Shown: piece after piece, positions 1 to 10,325 of the stretch
Numbering within the stretch: position 1 is the stretch's first letter
Layout: each line of letters starts with the position of its first letter
Position numbers and translations under genes: made by a program
Notes under the pieces: generated by a model
Seen by the model: only the letters and a program-made list of their open reading frames with translations
Told to the model about the DNA's origin: nothing
Database searches by the model: none
Assembly: GCA_001970955.1 (NCBI GenBank)
Contig: MPUH01001143.1
Coordinates: 1-23,025 of the forward strand
Length of the DNA stretch: 23,025 nt
Source: Stentor coeruleus
Taxonomy: Eukaryota; Ciliophora; Heterotrichea; Heterotrichida; Stentoridae
Direction: 5' to 3'

Positions 1-216
1 GCTTTAAAAATATCCAAAAATATTTCTTATAGAAATTACAACCAAAATCATTATATATTGCCAAATCTAAGATAGGAATAATAATATTAATCTTTACATA
101 AATTGATATAACTATATTAAAATAATCTAGTCAATTTTTTATATACTTATCTGAAAAACTAATCAAGAATTCTTATAAAAATTTCTTATAATTGCTAACA
201 CTAAATTTGATTTTAC
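1..216. other. AT-rich left-edge spacer
   Basis: Very AT-rich sequence downstream of the VIT-VWA gene, which ends at 217. I see no open frame, RNA gene or repeat in it. It is probably 3' flanking or intergenic DNA. Confidence 0.5.
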
Positions 217-2549
217 CTAAACAAATCCACTAACTAATTCTTTCATATCTCCAAACACTATTTTTCTAACCCTAAGCCACTTCAAAGCTTTCTTTTCAAC
301 TAATTCCCATTCTTCATGCTTATCTAAAAAGTTCTTATGAAGGAAACAAAGTATAAAAATTGTACTTAAAATATCATCTTTTTCTTTACCTTGAACAATA
401 TCTTGTGGAAGATTTCTTAAATTTGGAAATAAATTCAAGGTCTCTTTATAAAACCAAAAACCTTCTGATTGTTGTGCTGATATTGTTGGCATATAAAGTG
501 AAGCAAATGCAGACTGTGGTGAAGTTTTTGATTCCTTTACTTCTTCTCTTATATTAGATGATAAATTAGATATTGATAATTTACATTCTTCTTCTCCTTC
601 GCGTTTACTCAATTTAACATTTTGACATCTCTTTTTTTGGATGCTGAGCTTAGAAGATGCTTTTTCCATAGAGGGTACACAATTTGACATAGGGGCGGCC
701 ATTACCATACACTTAACTGGCATTGCCTTACATCTTTCGTCAAACATTTTAGGACCACTTCTTAATAAATTCATACTTCGACTCATTGGAACACTTCTAA
801 ATCTGCTCTCAATTTGATTTCTTTTTATAGGAACTTTTCTAACACTCATATCCCCTATAACAGGATTATCATTTTCTTTAACACAAATAAAAGCTGTTGC
901 ATGTGATGGAATTCCAAAATTTTTTGATAGTTCAATAACTACACTTCGGTTTCTTTCCATATCTTGAGATAAATAGTCTATTTTGTTTTTTGCCCATAGT
1001 TTTATTAAAGTATCACCTGGAATTACTTGAAATGAACTTAAAGAGTATTCAGAAAAAGCCTTTTTATAATTATCGTAACAGCGAATATTTAAAGATGAAG
1101 ATGGGATACTATCAAGGAGGATATATTGAATACATTTTTCTCCATAATAAACTGAACCGAGTTTTTCTGTTTGAGGGTAGCATTCTCCTGACCAGTTTAT
1201 ACCCCAAGAATTTATACATGGAAGAATGCATTTTTTAAGCGCAGAGATAACTTTTTTACCGATTTCTTCAGTGTTTGTTATAAAATTTGCACAACCACCT
1301 CCAGCTTTTGCAGACTCTTTGATTAAATGAGTATCAACATCTCAACAACTTTTCCAGAATTATTTACTTGGCCATCTGTAAGGTTTTTGAATTTCCGAAA
1401 TAACTTTTTCAGAATTATTTACTTGACCATCTGTAAGCAAAAATATAGTCCGAGGGTAATCTTTAGAAGGAGCTTTCTGGAATATACTCTCAAGTGGTTT
1501 ATAAATTTCAGTTCCTCCCATATCAGCCCAGTAGCCTTCAATATCTGCAGTCGCTTTCTGTATTACTTTATTAGTATTTTTTTGTGGCTTTGCTGTATTA
1601 CTTTATTAGTATTTTTTTGTGGAGTCGAATACATAGATCTGAAATTTGACCCAAAACTTATAATATTAAAAGTTGAATCCATAGGCAAACTTTTTAGAAA
1701 CAATATAGCCGCTTTCTTAGCTAAATCAATTCTATCACCACGCATCGACCCACTTCGATCTAACACAAACCAAAATTCTCCTGCTCCTTCAACATCATCA
1801 ATATCAATATCATTATCTGCATAAGGAATAAAGCTCATCATTGCGACAAATTTATTCCCTGCTTCTTGTATTAAACACGAAGGAGTTGTTGTATTTTCAG
1901 CTTTATATTTAACCCAAATAGTATTATCTCTAATAATTCTTTGTGGTTTTATTAGTCTACCATTAAGAAGAAGTTTATCTGGAGAGACTTGCCACTCAAT
2001 ATTGTAATTGCTTTTATAGTCAGATAAAAGAGAATTAACTATAACTTGCACATCAAAATCTAAATCAACTTGAGATCTATCATCTGATGGTAAATATCCA
2101 GCTGGTATTGACAACTTCCAATAGTTTTCATCTGAAGACATAGGGCAAACTATGACAACTTCAGCGATTAAAGACTCATTTGGAGCTAGATTTCCTATGA
2201 ATATGTTCATTTTATCATCTGTGAATTTGCCCAAAGCTGCAGTATTCCCATCAGCTATTGCATCAGAATATTCTTCTGTAGCTTTCTCTTCTTCTTCAAT
2301 ACGAGCATTAAGAACAGATCCATCAGGAAGTCTAAGTTTTAAGCTTGTTATAACCCCTTCTTCTATTAAAGGAAATGCATAGTCACATTCTATTGGTTTC
2401 TGCTCATCATTTGCAAATTGTTGGAAAATAGTGACTGTAGCGAGGCTATTTTGGATTATAGCTGAAAACCTGACGGAAACCAAAGGACATTTACATGGGT
2501 TTTCTATAGGTGGATAACGTATGAAACAACAGCACCTACACTTAAGCAT
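217..2549 (-). CDS. VIT and VWA domain protein (VWA5A-like), reading frame disrupted
   Basis: The N-terminal frame (2549 down to 1563) starts with a Cys-rich stretch (MLKCRCCCF), then a VIT domain at about residues 24-135 (for example the DYAFPL motif and an A..Y..A...G..A segment). A VWA domain follows, with the MIDAS motif DRSGSM at 264-269. Further MIDAS elements GGTEI and LTDGQV lie downstream, in another frame. The C-terminal frame (960 down to 217) continues the family pattern: GIPSHATAF, then a C-terminal module with a Trp/Lys-rich W.LV.KA..WL segment as in animal VWA5A. Uninterrupted coding sense connects the two from about 1335 to 960. Two direct repeats (periods 35 and 55) break the frame between them. 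Removing the 35-nt repeat restores the correct frame through LLTDGQVNNSEKVISEIQK; at the second repeat two in-frame stops remain and the expected VWA strand (a 'GIG' type segment) seems absent. VIT-VWA proteins usually act in metal-dependent protein binding; the substrate here is unknown. An assembly error is more likely than a true pseudogene. Confidence 0.85.
1347..1438. repeat. Imperfect direct repeat, period 55, inside the VWA domain
   Basis: About 36-37 bases starting at 1347 recur at 1402 with a few mismatches (for example ACTTGGCCATC against ACTTGACCATC). Both copies encode the LTDGQVNNS segment of the VWA domain. The second copy in coding order runs into TAA and TGA, and in-frame coding resumes just downstream at DTHLIKES. 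A conserved strand normally found between these segments is missing, so this looks like a mis-joined locus, not a simple duplication. Confidence 0.8.
1558..1622. repeat. Exact 30-nt direct repeat, period 35, inside the VWA domain
   Basis: The 30 bases 1558-1587 recur identically at 1593-1622, separated by 5 bases. The 35-base period shifts the frame by two. Deleting one period joins STPQKNTNKVIQ directly to KATADIEGYW, and puts the upstream part in the same frame (modulo 3) as the C-terminal frame 960-217. The insert is longer than the 15-base introns in this window, so splicing is a poor explanation. Confidence 0.85.
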
Positions 2550-2921
2550 TTATATTAGTCAGAATAGAATAGATGAAAATATGGTTAGATGGGAATTTGC
2601 TTTGGGCTAAGAAATTTTCTAAATAAGATTTTTATATCCATTTAGCTCATCATTACTAATTTGAACTACTATATTTTTTTCCTAAAGAAAATAAACTCAA
2701 ATATTATATTCATCAAATATCCAGTTATTATATAATTTCTTCTACTAAAGAAAATAAACTCAAATATTATATTAATCAAATATCCAGTTATTATATAATT
2801 TCTTCCAAGCTAAAGAGTTTTTATGAAATCTACAAGTTCGTAATCAAATCAAGCCGAAAAAAAGTTAAAAAGTCCCTAAATCCCAAAGCTTACAACAAAC
2901 CTTTTTTTATAGATAAAATAA
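2550..2921. promoter_or_regulatory. Divergent intergenic region between VIT-VWA and pseudo-otubain gene 1
   Basis: This 372-bp AT-rich spacer separates two divergently transcribed genes, so it should contain both promoters. The only visible structure is a 63-base direct repeat, annotated separately. I recognise no core promoter motif. Confidence 0.4.
2682..2806. repeat. Near-perfect direct repeat, period 63, in the intergenic region
   Basis: The sequence starting CTAAAGAAAATAAACTC at 2682 recurs at 2745, and the copies match over about 61 bases with one visible mismatch (ATTCATC against ATTAATC). It is non-coding. It could be a real duplication in the shared upstream region, or the same kind of assembly overlap seen at other points in this window. 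Confidence 0.9.
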
Positions 2922-5342
2922 ATGGTCGAACCTATGAAGTTTGAATCATTCAGTAGTGAATATAAACCAGAAATTGAATTCTTTCGTAATCTCGGCTCAA
3001 AAGATTCTTATTTTACTGCTTTAACCTCAAACATTCTTTACCTAGCTCTACTTCATAAGCAGTTTAACGATAAACGTATTTTTAAAAGACTTTCTAAATG
3101 TATAATGGATTCTCTCTTACTATTCAAAGATGAAAACCTCAAAGAATGCCTCAAAGTATACAGCATTATCGAAAATTTAATAAATAACAATAATTTCCAT
3201 GAATCACTCTATTGGTTTTCATGCTATTTAAACCAAGATGTATCATGTCTCAATTCATTTGGAAAATTTATTTATTCATACATGGAAAAATTAAAGAATA
3301 GAGTAGAATTTGGGGTTAAAAAGTCTCAAATCGAAAAAACTATCGAAGCTTTCGCGAATTTTTTCTTAGTAAAAATTGAGTTTATCCAATGCTTTGATGA
3401 ATTAAAAATTTGTTTACCTGAAAAATTGCCACCTAGAATGAAAATCCCAACAATTTTTCTAGTAAAAAACAACGATTGTTATGGGATGGGTTTTACAGAT
3501 ATTATGAAGAAAATTGAATATAAGACATATGAAAAAGGATTTCAAAGTAAGTTTTTTAATGATATTTATATATATAAGGATTTAAGTCAACCTATAGATA
3601 ATGCGAATATAATAAATTACCCTGATTGTATCCCTAAAAGAGGAGCGACTCACTCAGAAAGGACGCATATTTCTAAACTACCTTTAAGTGAAGAACTAAA
3701 AAATGAACTTGGGGATACTTATTTACACTGTTATGCGATTACTGAAAATTTCAACCTACTAGTAGCATTTACCCTTGCGTTTATTGATATTATAAACCTT
3801 CCATCAAATAAAGAATTCGCTAGAATGGTTTTAAAAAATTTTAAAGAAGAGAAATCTATGTGCCGAGTTAAATTTAATAAAAGCTTTCATTTTAGAGGTA
3901 TTCCTTTAGATGAAATAGTTGAAAACATGAAGGAAATTATTGAAATATCTTTGCATAATTCAAGAGACCTCGAAGATGATGAATTTATAATTGAAAATTT
4001 TGAATACACTATAGATCCTTTATATTCACAAGATTTTATGAATCTTTTTATTCTGTCTAAAGTCTTTGGAGTATCATCAACCATAGTAGTTAAAGATAAC
4101 CAAATTAAAGACGAATGTAAAGTTATTCTTTATAATGCCTCTACAAAAAATTTCAGGCCTAGTTTGCATTTTCTAGCCATAAATGAAACTGTTGGTTATA
4201 GAATTTATGTTTTACTTACTAAAGAATATTGTCGTGAAGATCACTTTGATTTTAGCACTGGGGAAAGTGGAAAAAAGCCAAAGCTGATAAATAAATTATT
4301 ATGCAGTTATGATGACATTGATAGCAAAAATGAATTAAATAAAGCAAATAATAACTATAAGTATTTGATTGAAGCTTCAAATATTCAAAATAAAATTATA
4401 AGCGATATCATGGAATGTATAAAAGCAAGCAAACCAGTAAAAATTGATTCAAATTTTTTAGTTCAACATTGTCAATCCTTAAAATCTCTTGAGAGTATTG
4501 CTGATATCAATAGCTTAACTAATATAGGAATGAATAAACTACGTATAATTGAAAATCATGATAACTTGATTCAAACTTGCCATTACTGCAGAACTGGAGA
4601 TCCAGATTTTTCATGTACTGCCTATTGTTATTATCATACTAAATGCATTGTTGAAGTATATAAAATAAGTTTAAGATCTCAGCCGATATCTGAGCAAAAA
4701 CCATCAACTGAAATTATTTTACAATGTCCACAATGCAAGTGTAAGATTATGGAACTTTCTAAGTTTTTTGATGAAAGCTACGGTCAAGAATTTAAAGTTG
4801 ATGGAAAAGAGTATTTTGATAAAGAGTATCAATGCTCCAGATGTAAAAACTTTTTTGGAATAAATTTTCTTTGCAATATAAGTCATAGAAATCAAAACTG
4901 CAACGAAAAGTTTTGCATTGAATGTGGTGCAAAAATCATCATAGATTCCGGGAAATATTTTTGTAAGTGTGAAGGGACAATATATTTTGATATCTGTTCA
5001 ATAAAATACTATTGCTGTATATGTGAAGAGAATTTCATGTATCAAGATGTTTTAAGAACTTATACAAATGATGCATTTGCATGTAAAAAGTGCCTGCTAG
5101 GCAATATTATTCAAAAAACTATTGGCCAAATTTTAAACAAACAAGATTGTATTAGAGTAAACAATTTTTTAACAAACGAGGCTATAATATGTCTAAAATG
5201 TAAGAATAGATATTATAAAAATTATAACAAAAAGAAGTTTTGTAAGAATAATTGCTTTCAATTTATATGTGCAAGCTGTTCAGAGTCTTCTTGTTTGTCA
5301 TGCTGTATCTGTGGAGAGCCTTTGACTAGTATACTAAGATAA
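2922..5342 (+). CDS. Tandem pseudo-otubain plus RBR-like zinc-region protein, copy 1
   Basis: An intact 806-residue frame ending in TAA. I read two degenerate otubain (peptidase C65) domains. Domain 1 (about 15-195) starts with GSKDSYFTA where otubains have DGNCFYRA, so the catalytic Cys is Ser29; its C-terminal strand reads KIPTIFLV..NDCYGMGF against the family's LLYRPGHYDILY, with Cys186 in place of His. Domain 2 (about 255-435) has GDTYLHCYA (Leu268 at the Cys position) and VGYRIYVLL (Gly425 at the His position). Its middle matches the otubain core well: IVENMKEII, then FIIENFEYTI, then YSQDFMNLFILSKVFGV. After a helical linker, residues 553-798 carry many C-x2-C pairs: a RING1-like CHYC...C...H..C...CPQC, an IBR-like stretch, and a terminal C-rich block. 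Together they resemble an RBR E3 ligase. A ubiquitin-binding or ligase role is inference; protease activity is unlikely. The gene is a paralogue of the gene at 10326. Confidence 0.8.
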   Translation: MVEPMKFESFSSEYKPEIEFFRNLGSKDSYFTALTSNILYLALLHKQFNDKRIFKRLSKCIMDSLLLFKDENLKECLKVYSIIENLINNNNFHESLYWFSCYLNQDVSCLNSFGKFIYSYMEKLKNRVEFGVKKSQIEKTIEAFANFFLVKIEFIQCFDELKICLPEKLPPRMKIPTIFLVKNNDCYGMGFTDIMKKIEYKTYEKGFQSKFFNDIYIYKDLSQPIDNANIINYPDCIPKRGATHSERTHISKLPLSEELKNELGDTYLHCYAITENFNLLVAFTLAFIDIINLPSNKEFARMVLKNFKEEKSMCRVKFNKSFHFRGIPLDEIVENMKEIIEISLHNSRDLEDDEFIIENFEYTIDPLYSQDFMNLFILSKVFGVSSTIVVKDNQIKDECKVILYNASTKNFRPSLHFLAINETVGYRIYVLLTKEYCREDHFDFSTGESGKKPKLINKLLCSYDDIDSKNELNKANNNYKYLIEASNIQNKIISDIMECIKASKPVKIDSNFLVQHCQSLKSLESIADINSLTNIGMNKLRIIENHDNLIQTCHYCRTGDPDFSCTAYCYYHTKCIVEVYKISLRSQPISEQKPSTEIILQCPQCKCKIMELSKFFDESYGQEFKVDGKEYFDKEYQCSRCKNFFGINFLCNISHRNQNCNEKFCIECGAKIIIDSGKYFCKCEGTIYFDICSIKYYCCICEENFMYQDVLRTYTNDAFACKKCLLGNIIQKTIGQILNKQDCIRVNNFLTNEAIICLKCKNRYYKNYNKKKFCKNNCFQFICASCSESSCLSCCICGEPLTSILR

Positions 5343-5463
5343 TTACGATTAGCTAGTACCTGTAATTAATTGGTTTATGATAATTAATTTTTAGATATAA
5401 TTTTATAGTAAGCATATATTATATTTCATATCTAAATGATAAATAATGTTATACAAAATCTAA
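5343..5463. other. Short convergent 3' spacer
   Basis: Only about 120 bp separate the stop codons of two convergent genes. It is AT-rich with no visible terminator motif. Both transcripts must end within or across it. Confidence 0.4.
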
Positions 5464-8400
5464 TTAGTCTATTTTTGAATAAAAAAGATACAACGGGACA
5501 AATAAAATCTTGTAGAAATCATGTAGGCTTTCTATTATTCTATCAAAATAGCAGTTTTCTTTTTTAACATTAAGACTCCATAAATTGTCTTTATTAAGAT
5601 TGAAGGCTAGAATATATTTTTCTCTTTTGCTTTCACTTTCGATTTCTGCTATATTTTCCTTAGTAAATATTATGCATTGAAGATTATAAATTGTTTCTGT
5701 ATCATCTTCACTGCATTTCAAATTCAAATTCAATAATTTTAAAAGATTGTCTTGAATTAAATTCTCAAGTAAATTCTTATTATATTGTTCACTATTTTCA
5801 TAATGCAATCTATAAAACAAGCATCTCGGGTAATTTTTAAGTTTATACTTAATTTTAATAGGTCCATTTGAATAATAATAAGATAAAATATTTCCCCCAA
5901 TAATCAATTTCTTCCCAATAGTTACATAATGATGTATTAACACTGTATTCAACTCATAATATTCATGATTATCATCTCTATTACACTCTCCTTCAATTAA
6001 AAAATTCTCACATGATGGACAACACTTACTTAAAATCTCATCAAATTTTTCTGAATGTATTCTATTCAATAAAAGCGTTAAATTATACTCAATATCATCA
6101 AAATAGTTTATAGTTTTTTTCATTTTTATATGTGCTTCTCTATTGAAACACATAAAAAAATTATAAATTTCTAAAGGGTTATCAAGTTTATTTGAATTAT
6201 TAAAAAACCCTTTAAGCATTTCAAACCAATCTCCTTTAATCGAGTCATAATCTAAAACACTATAACGAAAGCATGATAAATAATACAATGCTTCAAGAAA
6301 AGTTTTTATAAAAATAACACTTTTTTGACTATAAAAAGCTAAAATAGGAATATAGTTATGATTGTAGACATTTATAATATCAGGAGTTGTAAATTTTATC
6401 ATACCATTTTCAAAAATATTCCAGGAATTTTCATTATAAACACATGTAAAAAATGTATTCTCGGTATAATGTTTTAATATTATACTATCTATTGTGTATA
6501 TAGTTTGAAAAGATTTTAAGACAATTTTCGGATGGTTAATAGGAAAGTTTTGGAAATGCTCAAATTTTATGTCATTTACATCTGAAATTAAACTTATTAT
6601 AAGGATTTTTGAGATTTTATATATGCTGTATGTTTTATTTTGATTTAAAGTATCAGTGGGATCAGTTTTTTCAGATGAATTTGATTTTATGGATGATGGA
6701 ATTTGGTATTCGTTTTTGGAATCATTTTCGTTTNACTGTATGTTTTATTTTGATTTAAAGTATCAGTGGCATCAGTTTGTTCAGATGAATTTGATTTTAT
6801 GGATGATGGAATTTGGTATTCGTTTTTGGAATCATTTTCGTTTATGTTTAAGCTGAATTCTTGAGTTAAAGGATTGAATTGTGAGAGAACTTTTTTAGAA
6901 TACATTGATAAGTCGATGGTTATAGTTTTGTTTTGTGAATGGTTTTCAGTGAATTTACAGAGAAAAAATTTGCAGCCATAGCATTTGCATTTGTTTGTTC
7001 CTGATGAAGGATTTGTAGAATGAATATGCGTGATTAAACAACATAATGCATCTTTTAAATTCATGATATTTTCATATCTCAGCAATCCCTTAATAAAAAC
7101 TTCATCAATTTCATTTGCTTTGCATTGATTATTAAATGTTTCAAGATAATTATTAAAATAATTCGATTTTATATACGATTCACTTTCTTTAGTATTTTTC
7201 AAAACATCATTAAACAAAGGTATTCCTATCATAGCAATACATATATTCGACATATACATTTGTATCTCTTCAATAAGAATACTTTTACAATAAATCAGCC
7301 CTTTTGGAATAAAACTCTTACCTACAATTGCAAAGTCTTTTTTATTAATAATAAGTGGGTTTAAAACCCTACTAGACAAAAGTATAGAATTTTCATGCAT
7401 TGGTGAATGCATAAAACTCTGCCCTTGTTTAGCCCCAGTCATAACCAAAGCTCTAATTTCATAATTATAAAAATTCTCTTCAGTTTTAATCTTAATCTGT
7501 TTGTTTTGATTAATAAAATCAATAATATATTTACTTTTAAGTTTGCCATTAAATCTTACAATAATATTTTTAGGCAGACTATATGTGCTTTGTTGAATAA
7601 AATAATTATTTAAAAAATTCGTATTAGGTTCATTTTTTTTTTTAACATTTGGAATTATAGCATAATTTGGTTTTCCATCTAATACAGATAATAAAAAATT
7701 CTTACATGAAGGACATTTGAACTGATCAGAACAATTTATTTCATGTATTTGATTTAAAAGCCAATCTAAATATAAACAACTGTTTCTATCGTAAACTTTA
7801 GAATAGTTAGTACTTAAGAAAATCTGTAAAGAATTTAATGTAGGGAGTTTACCAAATGTGCTTTTTTGTAGCTGTAAATATGCGAATTCTTTTAGATCTT
7901 TAATCCAAGGATTGTTGAAAGGCCAAAGGAGAAGGTCGTGTAAGAAACTTTTGAGAGTTGAGAGGCTGAGGATTACTGAAGCTGTGAAATGAGAATTAAA
8001 TCTTAGAAATATTGGAAATTGATTTTTTGGGATAATTTGATGAGATTTTTGTATGCAATCATCTGAGTAAAATAGATACATTGTTACATATTCTGATTCT
8101 GGGATGAAGCTTAATGATTCTTCGAGGGATTGATATTTGTAATTGCTTTGATCTTGAATTATTTCCCATAGATTAGAACGATTTACTACAATTATGCATT
8201 CATTAGATGATGCATATAAAATTATAATCCCTATAAGCTTATAAGCAATTGATTTATTGGATTGTATTGTTATAAATTTTTCAACAGATAGGATCATGTT
8301 TCTTCTCCCTTCCAAATAAGTAATTTTAAAAATAATGTTTTTTTTTAAAACAAAAGCTTCACTCTGAGTTTTTATAAAAAGCATCATTTTAAGATAGATT

Positions 8401-9695
8401 TTAAAATCTTCAATAAGACTTTTATGCATTCGATTGCTTTTTAATAAGTTGAAATTCTGATCTTCAGGGTATATTTTCTCAACTGCAGAACTATAGGTTT
8501 CGTTTTCTGGTAAATCTAAGTCTATAAAAACTTTGAATGGAACTTTTTCTCCTCCATATGTGAAAAAATTCTTACAAATTTGGCAATTGCAACTATTTGA
8601 AATCAGTGAAGAAGGGTTTACTTCATCTAAAAAATAATATGAATTTGGCTTTCTTTGAAAAGATAAAGTAACCTCTAAAGAGTGTATTTCGCATAGAAAG
8701 TCCTCAAGCAATTCATGGTATAATATCAATGGTTTATTTAGTGAACTATAATGTTTTATAAATTCCTTACTTGCATCTAAAAAATCATTATGAGTCATAA
8801 CACTTATATTATCATAACTTTTTTTTTTTTCTGCTATCAAAATAATAACTTCCACAAACTTTTTAAACCATTCAGAACTATAATACTCAATTTCCATTAT
8901 ATCCTTCATAAAATTATTGCATAATAATAGCATAAACATAAAACTACTAAGTATTGATGCACTTAAATCATTTATTCTACTAAAGAAAAGGTATGTTGTT
9001 CTCGCACCAGGAAGATTAATAGCTTCTTCAAAACTTAATTTTATTCTTGCACTATTTATGCATAACCAAATAGATTCAGTAATTTTTACAAGCAATATAA
9101 TATTATTTGTGTTATCTTCTATCATAAGTCCTTGTAAAACATATGTTAAAGGTATTTTATATGTTTTTATACTTAATTCACGTGGTATATTTTTAAGAGT
9201 ATAGAATCCAATAACGTTCATTATCAGCATGAGGGGCCATTTTTCCAATTCAATTCTTTCATTATCATTTGGGAATAAAATAGACCTTGAAATTGCCATA
9301 GAGCATGCGCTAGTATATGGATAAATTGGAAATATTTTGTTATTATGTATATATTCTTTAGGCAACTCGAATATCTGTTCTAGAACTGTGTCTTGGATGA
9401 CTTTTTTATCTGTTTGACTTTTAAATAATTCGATTAAGGATTCTATGATATTATTGCTTAATTCTATATCATTAAGTTTATTATCTTGTGTTAGTTGTAT
9501 GTCGTAAAAAAATTCTTTAGTTAGCGCTGATCGGAAAGATTGGTAATGTAGTATAGCGTTTTTAAGGGAACTGACAATAGGGATTTGAGATGAAAGTCTG
9601 GAAATATATAAAGATAGGTAAGGAAAATGCATGAAAATCTGCAGATAGGTTGAAATTTTTGGGTATAGGGAAATAGTTTTTTCTATATTTTCCAT
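5464..9695 (-). CDS. Tandem degenerate USP (pseudo-ubiquitin protease) giant protein, split by an assembly join
   Basis: Starts at 9695 and ends in TAG at 5464. Across the N at 6734 a 109-base overlap is duplicated; dropping one copy plus the N (110 bases) puts both halves in one frame and gives about 1373 residues. The protein contains about five USP-like units. In each, a Cys-box-like helix (residues about 12-28, 243-260, 565-585, 800-815, and about 1088-1105, FLEALYYLSCFR) is followed by a segment with the pattern LL..IH: LLEDFLCEIHS, YLDWLLNQIHE, LCCLITHIHS, LTLLLNRIHS. Next comes a C-x2-C pair (CQIC 371-374, CPSC 661-664, CYGC 905-908, CPSC in the last unit), then a His-box-like strand with a Trp (NRSNLWEI, NENSWNIF, NKDNLWSL). 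Cys and His positions are not conserved, so no active protease is expected. Unit 1 lacks a clear Cys pair. Role is inferred as ubiquitin binding or scaffolding. Confidence 0.7.
6625..6843. repeat. 109-base duplicated contig overlap flanking a single N
   Basis: Bases 6625-6733 recur at 6735-6843 with two or three mismatches, separated by one N at 6734. The repeat lies inside the USP-like gene. Removing 110 bases brings the upstream frame (9695) and the downstream frame (6402) into the same phase, and the translation reads on without a stop. This is the signature of two contigs whose overlapping ends were joined without merging. Confidence 0.9.
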
Positions 9696-10325
9696 ATGTT
9701 TTATTAGAAAAAGTGGGATATTGTTAGTTTAAGTAAAGGATTTGTGATATTGTTAACTGAAATATGTTAAAAAGATACTAAGAGTGAGGATTTAAATATA
9801 GGTTTGAAGAGGTTAAATGATCATAGGAAATTAGTTTACATATTATGTTAAATAAAATATTCATTTCTTATACTTTTTGCTATCAAATAATTTATCCAAA
9901 ATGATATCATATATTACTAATAATCTTATTTCAAAAGCCTAATTGAATAGCAGATACATAAAAACAAGTAATCTAATTTGCAAAATCTTATTTTTTCTTT
10001 CAAAAATTAAACTCAAAAGCTAAAAAAAATACACAAAAACTTTAAAGATACCCTAATTACCCTAGCTTCCAAATATTTTTTTTTGCTTATTGGAAAATAC
10101 TTTCTTTAAACCATAATTCCAATATCTTTGCCAGTTAAATTCTATTTCTTAATTTTCTGTTATTAAATATTCTATAAACTTCTAATTGATATTTGATACT
10201 AATCTAATATAAAAATGAATGTTTTTTTTACTTAAATAAATAAGAGTAGGCTATTGATTTCTTTAAGTTGGGAAGTTAGATTTAAATAAATAAATTAACA
10301 TATATCTAATTGTAGACAAATATAA
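9696..10325. promoter_or_regulatory. Shared divergent promoter region of the USP-like gene and pseudo-otubain copy 2
   Basis: A 630-bp AT-rich spacer between two divergent start codons (9695 minus, 10326 plus). It contains several A and T runs but no gene, repeat or motif that I recognise. Being the only upstream DNA for both genes, it may co-regulate them. Confidence 0.45.

Noticed and set aside
1347-1622. The 35- and 55-base inserts as introns, or a 27-base GT...AG intron around 1335-1365
   Set aside because: Introns supported in this window are exactly 15 bases; these inserts are direct repeats of coding sequence, and a 27-base splice would still leave the VWA domain short of a conserved strand.
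6656-6856. Small plus-strand frame across the N at 6734
   Set aside because: It lies in the duplicated overlap and is antisense to the USP-like gene.
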